From NCBI GenBank assembly GCA_026419785.1, contig JAODTK010000776.1:278350-342349 (forward strand): a DNA stretch of 64,000 bases, read 5' to 3'. The notes beneath the pieces are model-generated. The model had not been told where the DNA came from. It saw only the letters and a program-made list of their open reading frames with translations, and made no database searches. Each line of letters begins with the position of its first letter. Within the stretch, counting starts at the first letter, position 1. Source of the DNA: Sclerodactyla briareus (Eukaryota; Echinodermata; Holothuroidea; Dendrochirotida; Sclerodactylidae). A program made the translations under genes and the position numbers. Shown in pieces: positions 37,957 to 47,388 of this stretch.

Positions 37957-39538
37957 GTAAGTCGGAAGCTCAACGCTTTTTTACCCCACTGCCCCCGTAT
38001 GTGCACTGTTGCGATGTGTGTGCTGATTGACATACCCCAGTGGCACCCACAGGCTACCATCAATAGGTTTGGAGTGTGATGTTTGGTTGACTTGGTTCAC
38101 CAATCAGTGGCATTTGGACAGCATAATCTAGGCTTAAAAAAATGGAAGAAAAAATTGACACATCGATCCTGAAGGAAGGACTTTTGTTACATCGAGAAAA
38201 ACTCTGTACGTGTTATAAAATAGAGTAAAGACAAAGCAATTGAGCTCTTGTGCAGCTGCTATTGTACTCCCAGCGAGGTACCTCATTGGTCAGTCATTGA
38301 CTAAATAACAAAGACTCAGGACACCATTACTTTCCACCAGTAGTTCATCACTAACAAGATTGAGTTGAATGCATTCCTCTCATGTTTAGAGGACAACCAT
38401 TTCAGTGAATGGTATGCCAGACCTTGTATTTTTTATGCAATAATTCCATTCAGTCATGATTCTGTGACAGAAAGTGCGTCATTTCATAGAGTCATGATGC
38501 ACATGTGACAAGTGACTCGCTCATCTGGGAGGTCCGATAGTGGGTCACACGAATGACTGCTGCATTACTGCCATTGTGCATTGTGTGCCGCATCGTGCGT
38601 TGAAGTAATGAAAACAATTCAGTGCTGCCTCACAACCAATAATAAGGCCACGCAAACCCTTACCTACCCCAGGAGGTACAAAAGTGAAGGGCCTCCTGGA
38701 AGCATGAGACTACATCTACCAGCGGAACCCCGATCCACTGGAATATTGTTTGAAATGCCTTGCTACTGTAATATTACAATGGACCTCACACACATGCACA
38801 ACCTGTCGTCTGTTGTTGTAATTGTTTTTACTTAAAAACTTCCTCCCCCGCAATACATGTTTCCCCCCCCCCTCACCCCTAATGTACCCTTTGTGTGTGT
38901 ATTCAAAATTGTTTTTATTACCCGCCATCCTCTCTGATGCCCCTTCCAAACGGCCACTCCGGCCCCCCCGGGAATTAGGCAGTTGGATTGGATCGGAGTG
39001 TAGCTTCCGGGCTGTACCTAATCATAGCAGAGGGGCGATTTCGAAATTGACATCAAGCTTAATGGGCACAGTGGCTGGAAACCACTGCTAGTGGATATTT
39101 TTGTTTATCTGTTGTACGGCGACACGACATCTGTTGTTCATTCGGAGATGCCCAGAGAGATTGTCCGCTTCCTTTCGGCGGCGGTTCATTCGAGTGGAGA
39201 GTGTATTGATAACCCTAGAGCGTAAACAATTAGTCTCATTCCAACAATGAGAGTCAAATCAGTTTATTTGCTCCTGGTAAGAGACAATCCTGTCTGATCT
39301 AAATCTGCTAGATATTTGTAGTTAGTGGTCAGATTATTGCCATGAAGCAATCTTATGCATCAAAGATCAGACATGGCTGCATAGCGAAAAAGTTGATGTT
39401 AAAGACACTATCAATTGAATTTTACAGGAATGTCACTTATAGTCAGGGAAGACAATAGAAATTTCTTTGCCATCATCATCTGAGCAAACTATTGTTAGAA
39501 GAGAATATGCACTTAACGGTACACATTTTTCAAAACAG
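37957..39538 (+). other. Intron M (1.6 kb)
   Basis: No exon supported. A C-rich run lies near 38860-38872. A CpG-bearing patch near 39110-39200 shows no coding or promoter signature that I can defend. Confidence 0.5.
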
Positions 39539-39636
39539 GTCAAAGTTCAGCCACCCAGGCAGACGAGGTCGAGGAGCGCCACCACCCACAGCTTTGGCAG
39601 CGCAGACGGCAGAGAGAAGCCGAGTAGAAGGAAGAG
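39539..39636 (+). CDS. RAP1GAP: RAP1GAP exon N: basic Ser/Arg tail
   Basis: Acceptor tttcaaaacag, donor gtgggc, phase 0 to 2. Encodes VKVQPPRQTRSRSATTHSFG, then SADGREKPSRRKR. PSRRKR sits where human has SPTRKKSGPFGSRR. A strongly basic, Ser-rich segment of this kind is a likely kinase target (inference). Open throughout. Confidence 0.85.
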
Positions 39637-40539
39637 GTGGGCCTTTGAACATGAACATTCATTCGAGTATCTTACCAGCCAATTTCTCTCATATAAGATA
39701 CATTCTTTCATGAATATCTCCACGAGAATGACGCAGTGGAACCTGTCCGAATTGTACTGGACCAGTAAACACACATTTTTGGAAATATAGTTACCAGTGT
39801 GTCATTATTCAACTCTAACCCAATCCAAACACATTGATTGATATTATTATCACTAATTGTTTGTTAATATTAGTTAATTATGTCAATGACCTATCCACCG
39901 TGAGTGTTAAAAATTCAGTTAAATTCAGTGGCAATATGCTTCAATGCAGTACAGTGTTTAATCTCATTAAGGACAGATGTATTTGGGGGAAGACACTTGT
40001 GTCGGTCCTACCCATGCTAACATGGATTGCAGATGATGTCTGGACTTAAGCTTTGCCATAGAGCTGAAGAAGTGCCTGACTCGTAAAAATGTAGTAAATG
40101 AAAGATTCAAAGAGGATGTCGAAAGTAGGCCATCAAATCCATGAACAACTTTGACCTCATGGGGCATATACTACAGACCACTTATTACCTTCGCTAGCAT
40201 CCTTTTGTACGTTGTAAATGACTTGCTCATCTTTGGAGAAGTAAAGTTGTTATTCAGAGTAAGTGAATTTCAAGTGTTGCCAGAAAATTCTGAATTATCG
40301 TATGTGATGCTGCGTGGACCGTGCTGCTATAGGCTTCCTAAAATCTTCATATCGTGATGGACATATGGCAGGCCTTATATCAGGCTACCAGACCTTGCTT
40401 GAAAATTGTCTGGCCTGCCCAATTTCTGTGCTTCTGAAATTTTGGTGGCAACCTTCACAGCCTCTCCCCCCTCCTCTCCTCCCCCGTTTCGTGCTCTCCA
40501 TATTGCTGTACTTTATATTTGATCCTTCTTTCTTGCCAG

Positions 40540-40661
40540 GGACAGTGGTCTAAGCAGATCCTCACATTCCTCAGAGAGCATCAACGGCAGTCAAGAGTCC
40601 CACAAGTCTTCCTCAAACTCCCTCAACAGCTCGCCTGATGTCAATCAGTCCGGGAAACCAG
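40540..40661 (+). CDS. RAP1GAP: RAP1GAP exon O: Ser-rich tail
   Basis: Acceptor ttcttgccag, donor gtgggt, phase 2 to 1. Encodes DSGLSRSSHSSESINGSQES, then HKSSSNSLNSSPDVNQSGKP. It aligns with human [23 protein letters not shown] and RAP1GAP2 PDGGHSSQEIKSETSSNPSSPE. Open throughout. Confidence 0.92.
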
Positions 40662-41277
40662 GTGGGTGTATTGAAAACCATATACTGCTAACTTGACAGC
40701 TATATTCTCGTCTCAGTGAAGTCCCATTAAAATTGAAATTCCATTCACCCTTTTGAAGAAATGCTACAGGGGGTTTTGATTGCTCATTACCAGCATAAGC
40801 AGGTAGAAACCCCCTACTATTTCAGTAAAGTAGGGATTATAGGCACAAAGTAATATTTGCATGTAGTTAATGACCAAGGGAAGGGACGTGTTACTGAAAC
40901 GCAGGCGTGTTCGTATGTGGTGAGTTCATTAGTCTGCTACGTGCCTGCTTAGAATGAATAAATATCCAGGTTTCAAGTGATCTTGAAAGTCTCCTTCTGT
41001 AACAGAAGTTGGTATTTGGCAATGCATCACTAGCAAAATTGAAATTCTTGTTTATGAGGGGGAAGTGGGGGTGGGCAGATGAAGGTCTCAGCCTTCTATT
41101 GACTGATTTTAGTATTTTTTGGTATCTAGAAACTGAATGCCCCTGGATCTTCCAGTTGCTGTCTACCCTCCTCCGGGGAGGGGGGGGGGGAACCTTCCTG
41201 AAAGAACACCATTTGGGACTTATTTCATTGATGTTCTCATTATTCCCATCTCTAATTTTTTTTGTCCTTGTCCACAG

Positions 41278-41372
41278 TTTCAATGTCAAGATTTCCCCGG
41301 TAACTCCCTCGAGAGCCTTAACAGCGAGGAAGACCAAATGAGAAGGCGAACGCATACTCCGACACGGGAAGG
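41278..41372 (+). CDS. RAP1GAP: RAP1GAP exon P
   Basis: Acceptor ccttgtccacag, donor gtacgt. Encodes VSMSRFP, then, with one C fewer in CCCC, GNSLESLNSEEDQMRRR and THTPTREG. It resembles human DTGLESVSSSGTPHKRDS. The first block is in the phase set by exon O and the second is one base off. Confidence 0.85.
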
Positions 41373-42143
41373 GTACGTATAAGCTTTGAGCAGTGCTCTC
41401 CTGTTACTAAGCATGGCCGGTATTCAATAGACTAAGCAGAGGCATTCGATTATGAATATGAATACTTTCATTTCCCACCCCCACTGCATTCCTCCGGAAA
41501 TGCATTTTCATTCAGTTGAATCTGGTTCTTGGCTATTATGTCTGAGGCATCATCATAGGTTCTCGTAACATAGTTATCACAGATGTTCAAAAATGTGTTT
41601 TGGTTGTTCTGAGGTCACCTGCATTTCTCTTAGTCACATCACATTCGATCGTGTTCCATTTCATAATGTTCCGCAAATTCTTTTTTTCTATTAGAGATCT
41701 TCCATAAAGATTGTAGTCGAAATGTTCCGAAAAGTTCGCATACAGATGCCCCAAAAAAATTGACCTTTTTTTAAACATTCCTGAACAACCTGAAAGTGAC
41801 GTCTGTGAAATGGGAGTCTTGTAAACTAACACTAATTTTCACTGAAGTTTCATAGTCAGTGATACTTCTGGATGACTTCGTCCCTTTGATTTAAACAGGC
41901 CTGAGATGTACTTAAGTAACCTGGCTTAAGAAAGGACCCAGGTGTGGGGGGGGGGTATGATAGTTTGTTCTGATGGACATTTCCTCTCCCACTCACATTT
42001 TGGGGTGGACTAATGCTGTTGTCAAGAAAGTGCATACGACAGTTGGCGTGCGTCGCTGCTATTTTTAGCTCCACGAGAGTTTGTGCATTGCTCGTTATCA
42101 TTTTTTTGCATTTGTCTCACCCCTCCATCTTACCTTTCTACAG

Positions 42144-42253
42144 GGGAGTCTCTCTTCTTCTCTTCTTCAGGATGCATTCCAAGTACCAAGCCTAGTCCAT
42201 TGAACCCCTGCCTCTGTCAAGAGGGCAATGCGCAGCTGTCATCGAGGCTGAAG
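42144..42253 (+). CDS. RAP1GAP: RAP1GAP exon Q
   Basis: Acceptor cctttctacag, donor gtatgt. Encodes ESLFFSSSGCIPSTKPSPLN, then PCLCQEGNAQLSSRLK. ESLFFSSS falls where human has DSFIYSTW. The junction with exon P has one G too many (GG joined to GGGAG). A second acceptor, cttcttcttcag at 42170, could give a shorter exon. Confidence 0.75.
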
Positions 42254-44500
42254 GTATGTTTCCTGATGTTGAGGGTTGCAGGGCTTCTAGTTCAAAATGA
42301 CATTGTATAGGGTCGTAGTGTATTAAGTCAGTTGCAATCATAGGCAGACTTGAATTCCACAAATTGTCTTCGAATGAATGCATTAACAAGTGATTGGATT
42401 ATGTTATTTTCCTGTTAACTAGAGTTAACTAATTAATTTTGGTACTTCCAATTCTAGACAAAACAATTGACCAATCCAATTAATCCTTTATACCTGAGGC
42501 CCATTTTCTGATGTTTCAAATCCAAATGGAATTGTATACCTCAAGAAAATGAATGGAAATAAAGCGTCACCCCACCCAAACTCACTACAATAATTTTTGT
42601 ATGGTGATAGCCCATACTTACTGTCACACGTTTTCCCAGTACAAAGTTCTGGACACATTTTCACTTTGTTTACTCAACAAGAAATATTGTCAAACAATTT
42701 GTTGAAACAAATGTTTCAACACATTGTGTGTTTGTTGGGGAAACTGACTGACTGCATACACATTTCTCCATCAGTAATACAACCATGATTGTTTGGCCTT
42801 AAGTTTATTCAGTATTAGTTTAGAAGGAATTTAGGAAAGTGTCAAGAGAGGTCCCCCTGGCGACCCTATAACAAACAACCCAAGAAGAAGAAGAAAAACA
42901 GAACCTGGAGACTCCTACAATTCCTGAAAAACAAGTCACAACTCAAGATTTTGTGTTATGTACTGCTATGTACATAGTATGACAGTCTTGCATGCCCTGA
43001 TCCATGGAGTGCATTGACTCCTATGTCACAGTCAAATCATCACAGTTATCTACATCTGATAAACTGTCGTCTAAAACAATCAATTGGCGACAGCTTCCCC
43101 AACAAATTTGTGATTCAGTCCGGCCAATCAAGTTGCAGCTCAATTGTGGGGACGCGGCTCCTGTTAAGCATACTGGTTATGCAGTTATCTTTTGTATGTA
43201 CCGTTATCTTTGTTATCTGATGGTGCTCCTCTTTGTCTGGGAGAACACTGTTGTACATTGACTGCCATAGTGTAGTCGAGTCATTAACCGTGTTTCACAT
43301 CTATGGACTGTCATCTAAAACCATCATGGGTGGCGGATCCATAGTCCAGGGTTTCATTAATCCAATCAAGCAATTAGTCAATGTACACATCTCCATTACC
43401 CTCCTATGGAGCGCAACATTCCCACGCATTAGAGACCGCGTTTGTCGATTTAACGGGTCAGTGACACAACACGGGTCAGTGACACAACACATCTGTGGGA
43501 ATATCATTATGTGTTTATTTAATGTCCTATTGTGGGATGCACACGTTTGGTCGACCTGAGCAGTGGTACATACTGCACCTGGGGCCATGCCAAAAAGTAA
43601 TGGAAAAAAGGAGATTTTCAGTTGACATCAAGCCCCGCACTACACCCCACTCCTACAAGCCTGACTATGTCACTAGTCTTGAGCATTAACAATGGGGGGA
43701 GGGGGGCTGGGTTGCTGGGTTACTGCTATGGGCATATAGGGGGTTGGAACTGTTCAGTTACCCGAAATATACACAACCCTACCTTCAGTTACATAGAACT
43801 TACACAGATAACAGTAACAGAACAAACTTACCAAAGTACTACTCTTCCAGAATCAAATAATTTGCTCCCCGGTAAGTCTGATTCCTCCTGCGAGGATAAC
43901 AACTTCCCTCTCGTCCTGGTCATTGACCGTCTGCTCACCGGGGCATTTCCTCTTCCCTAAATGTACCATTGTCGTCTCGTGCACGTCAGAATTGCACTGT
44001 TGTACTTTCGCTCAATGAGAGTACTGTCAATGGTGGACGGAGCGTGATGAAGTAGCATAGCATCTCTTGGCTGTTCCTCACAGCGTTGATTTTGTGATTG
44101 TGGCATCTCCTCTGGTTTAGGATCTGTGTCAGTTTGGAGGAGCAAGAGACTTTTTTTTTTTTCTTACCATGCTCGATTTGGGAGGAATGGGAGGGTAGTT
44201 CGAGTGTCGAAGGATTCTTGCTATGTAGATTTTATAGTGTTATACAGTGCGTAAAACATGCACCTCCTTTCCAACAGACTTTACTGGTATGATGGGTAAC
44301 TAGGTGTTGAAACCTGTGCTGGTGGGGATCCATTAATGCTCAAATGATTTTGTGATGCCGCACAAACAAATTTGCCCTCCCTGCCTTCTCTCGGGCATAC
44401 ACCCCAGTAGGCCACTGGTATGTTACACAAGTTACACCAGTTAAATTTGAGGCATTGATCTCTTGTAACAAAACCCTAATATGTCCTTCTTCTGCCACAG
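42254..44500 (+). other. Intron Q (2.2 kb)
   Basis: Contains an 18-bp perfect tandem duplication (CGGGTCAGTGACACAACA, 43454-43489). Otherwise there is nothing I can name, and no exon is supported. Confidence 0.5.
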
Positions 44501-44584
44501 CCAACTAAATCGACAACTAGAGTTGAATGATGCAGACTAATCAAACTCAAGACGGAGAAGGTCGAAATCCTGAGGCAGAATGTG
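44501..44584 (+). CDS. RAP1GAP: RAP1GAP exon R: coiled coil
   Basis: Acceptor cttctgccacag, donor gtaagc. One base after the acceptor it reads QLNRQLELNDAD, and after a further shift IKLKTEKVEILRQNV, a leucine/isoleucine heptad pattern typical of a coiled coil. It joins exon S in phase 0 as RQNV-AWQQELKRLREK. In the phase set by exon Q the raw sequence hits a stop, so at least two one-base changes are needed. The coiled coil is not a feature I associate with vertebrate RAP1GAP. Confidence 0.72.
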
Positions 44585-45265
44585 GTAAGCTAATATGACA
44601 TCTCTCAGAATTCAAAGACATAGGGCAAATAGCAAATAGATTGGGCGTGCTCCACAAGGATGGTTTTTTCTTCCCCATGAGTAAAGACAAGTTTGGAAAA
44701 AACATTATCCGAGTTAAGACCTATACAGATAGGCAAGCTTACATTACATGACTTGATATAATGAGCCAAACATCACCAACAGAACAAAAGGAAAGCATTA
44801 TCAAGCATGAATAGACCTTGTGCCTAACCTTACCAAAATTAGTACACTCAGGACACCTCTATCCCACTATGCACTTTACCAAGACACTTCTATCCCCTGA
44901 TCCACTGCTGAAATAAAGTATTTTTTATTGTGCATGTTTAGATTTAATTCTTTCATGAATTGTAGGCGATTATGTAGCTTCTGGGGCTCGTTCCACTTTT
45001 TGGGTTTGTTTTTCAGGGTCCTTCATGAGGACTTTGTCTTCCTGACCTTCCCTAAACTAAAACTAAACTACGAATAGAACCATGACCTGATCTGGGTTAA
45101 AATTCCTAACATTTTTCATCTGAAAGCTAAGCTCTCGAACTTTTTACACACACAGTGTGTTTTCTTAGTTCTGTTTTCATTGAATGACTCGCCCTTACTC
45201 TCTGATCAGACGGAAAACCAAATTACTTGTGAACTGCACTCACCTCTATGGAGGATCAGTGTGAA

Positions 45266-45360
45266 ATGTGCCCATAGCAGTGCTCGAAAAATCCTATGCC
45301 CTCGTGCCCTCGGTCTACTGGATTTTAGTTGCGGAATGCCCGTCGGGCTACCGTAATCTG
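45266..45360 (+). repeat. Dispersed repeat, copy 1 of inverted pair
   Basis: CAGTGCTCGAAAAATCC followed by CCCGTCGGGCTACCG. The same elements in opposite orientation occur at 46478-46553 (complement GTGCTCGAAAATAG with TAGCCCTTCGGGCTT). The two copies are about 1.2 kb apart. Confidence 0.6.
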
Positions 45361-46477
45361 TATTTGTGAAAAGTACAGTATTACGGAGCCCATATTATAT
45401 AGCCAATACATAATCAATCAGCACAATCCCCAACACAACTTCAGTCGCCCAAATTGTGATACAACTGTACAAGTGTCAGATATTTTACACTTTCCTGCAC
45501 GGGTTTCCACAACAGGAATAGCAAATTTTGCCCCGTTTTTACCCAGTCACGATCTTGGTATGTAAGGCACAATGTATGCATACTAACATTGTGTTTCAGA
45601 CATTGTAACACTGCAGGGCATGAGAGAAAACCCCATTTCTATCGCGCATCGATGACTTTCATGATTTTGTAGAACTGGTGCATGCACACATGCTATGTAA
45701 ACTATGTGGAAGGGACTAATTCACTGGAAAATAATGTTAATCTGAATCTTGAAAACATTTAAAAATCATCAAATAATGGAACAGGCATGTAGATGGGTTG
45801 ATACAAATTTCACAAAAAAATGAGTCATGTTATTTGCAAGGTGTCTTCAGGTAGTCACTTTTCTGATCTAGGCTAAATGTGGTCCCTGTACAAAATCATA
45901 GCAAGCTCACTTAGCTTAGGCCTACTGCTGACTGCCTTGTGGGAATCAGTAATGCCATTGAAAATTATCATTTTTTTTTTCTCATTTATTCCACATAAGA
46001 CAATTTGCTGGAAAGAACATTCAGTATGGGCCAGAAAAGGTTGCCGTTGAAAGATTTGGCCCTTTCCACAATAGTCGGTAGCTATGGGCATGGAACAGTT
46101 AGCAGACTTAATGGCATGAGTGGCATCATCTCCATGTTCCCACTGCCTATACAGTGGTAAACTACTTGTGAGCATAGTTTGCAATGTAGTCGATTGGAGA
46201 GAGGCATTCAGGAGACAATTGGGCCATTGACTGGGAGGCTAGCAAACACATTCTTCCTATTGTTGAAAACTGGCAATATTCGCAGCATGCATGGTACCGA
46301 AAATTTGCTGATCTATTTTCTGAGTACCCCCCCCTCTTGATCCCCCCCCCCCACATTTTGAAACCGAGCATAAACAGCTGACTATCGCCAAATTGCCTCA
46401 ATTTCATCGGAGCGTCAGTATTTGCATGAAAGTAACATTTTAAACACAGGTAAATCATGGACACCCAGACGGCCCTT

Positions 46478-46553
46478 CCGGGCTACCGAATTCAACCACT
46501 TGGAAGCCCGAAGGGCTACTAAGTTTCGAAAACTATTTTCGAGCACGGCCCTC
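46478..46553 (-). repeat. Dispersed repeat, copy 2 of inverted pair
   Basis: Reverse-strand relative of the copy at 45266, with the same GTGCTCGAAAA start and GGGCTA/TAGCCC boxes. The copies are diverged. The family is unknown to me. Confidence 0.55.
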
Positions 46554-46559
46554 TGTAGT

Positions 46560-46605
46560 CAGTGTTCACATGTTAAGTTACTCACATTGTCATATGTGAA
46601 CACTG
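46560..46605. repeat. Hairpin, 12-bp perfect stem
   Basis: CAGTGTTCACAT at 46560-46571 and ATGTGAACACTG at 46594-46605 are perfect complements around a 22-base loop. It directly follows the dispersed repeat copy, so it may be part of it. Confidence 0.8.
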
Positions 46606-46850
46606 CTTAATGAACCTTCTTATATTCAAGTTCGAACCACTTAGTTACCACTCCTAGTAAATCAATTGCAAGAATTTCTGTACCTTACCAATACGTCACA
46701 TGATCCACCAGTTTCCTACCAGGGGAGGGGGGACTCCTGTTTTGAGTTGTGGCTCTACATCAATATTAGTTATATTGGAGTAGGGATGAGAACCATAAAC
46801 AGTATTAGATTCGAGTGACCACGCCTCTCTCTTTCTCTGTTCTTGTGCAG

Positions 46851-47388
46851 GCGTGGCAGCAGGAACTGAAGAGGTTGCGGGAGAAAGGAACTGAGGCCAC
46901 AGGTCAGAGATCTCAGCAGCGAACAAGGCCCTGATGACCCTCCGTCACAGGCAGTCACGATCCCTGGATAGCCCCCTCCATGACAACCATCACCACGGCA
47001 GCCCCACCACAGCCACGAGAGCCTCACCGCGGCCACGAGAGCCCTCACCGCGGCCACGAGAGCCCTCACCGCGGCCACGACAGCCCCCACCGCGGCCACG
47101 ACAGCCCCCACCGTGGCCACGATGCACTCCACGACAGTCCTCACCGTGTCCTAGACTCTTTACAACTCTCTTCAACTGTAGATCACCCGGTAGAGTGCTA
47201 AGTGGGCCCTCGGCTCGGCCACAACCGCCCTCAACGAGGTCATGGTAGCAGATCTAACAGTCGCTTCAATGCAGTTTATCACAGTCCTCACAATTTCTTG
47301 GGTACCCTATCACTTTCCCTCACTGTGGATCACCCGGTGAAGAGCCAGACAAGCCTTCACTCTGGTCACGATGCACTTCAGGACAGTT
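46851..47388 (+). CDS. RAP1GAP: RAP1GAP terminal exon S: coiled coil and His-rich tail
   Basis: Acceptor tgttcttgtgcag. In phase 0 it encodes AWQQELKRLREK, continuing the coiled coil, and reaches a TGA at 46932. Other frames look more protein-like: LSAANKALMTLRHRQSRSLD then SPLHDNHHHGSP in one, and repeated PHRGHES/PHRGHDS heptapeptides then ALHDSPHR in another, down to stops at 47199 and about 47386. The likeliest reading is a coiled-coil end running into a Ser/His-rich repeat tail with one-base sequence errors, but the true stop cannot be fixed from this sequence. Confidence 0.65.
47003..47125 (+). repeat. 21-bp tandem repeat coding for PHRGH(E/D)S
   Basis: About six near-identical 21-bp units with core CACCGCGGCCACGA. 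In one frame they read PHRGHES or PHRGHDS, and the units differ mainly at the Glu/Asp position. Diverged relatives follow: GGCCACGATGCACTCC at 47113 and GGTCACGATGCACTTC at 47362, and the pair GATCACCCGGTAGAG near 47181 and GATCACCCGGTGAAG near 47328. A whole ~150-250 bp block was therefore also duplicated. A minus-strand ORF rich in VAAVRAL is the antisense of this array. Confidence 0.88.

Larger units (their letters stand above)
44585..46850 (+). other. Intron R (2.3 kb)
   Basis: Contains an inverted pair of a dispersed repeat (45266-45360 and 46478-46553) and a short hairpin at 46560-46605, listed separately. No exon supported. Confidence 0.5.
2951..47388 (+). other. RAP1GAP: RAP1GAP-family gene (19 recognised exons)
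   Basis: Whole gene model for a GTPase-activating protein of the small GTPase Rap1. The family stimulates GTP hydrolysis by Rap1 through an Asn thumb and binds G-alpha-i/o through an N-terminal GoLoco motif. Seen in order: GoLoco, dimerisation region, RapGAP domain ([60 protein letters not shown]), a Ser-rich tail (SFKRAIRNRSQTLDNI, DSGLSRSSHSSES), a coiled coil and His-rich repeats. The exons add up to about 730 residues, close to the vertebrate RAP1GAP and RAP1GAP2 length. Most have canonical AG/GT borders. About half show one-base frame changes, mostly in homopolymers, which I take as sequence errors. The initiator exon is missing from the model. The 3' end is uncertain: stops occur at 46932, 46969 and 47199 or about 47386 depending on frame. 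Confidence 0.93.

Noticed and set aside
40891-41355. 154-residue minus ORF
   Set aside because: Antisense to exon P and its intron; no homology, and interrupted by a low-complexity Pro run from a G tract.
46770-47144. 124-residue minus ORF rich in VAAVRAL
   Set aside because: It is the antisense of the 21-bp RAP1GAP tail repeat, and its periodicity comes from the DNA repeat.
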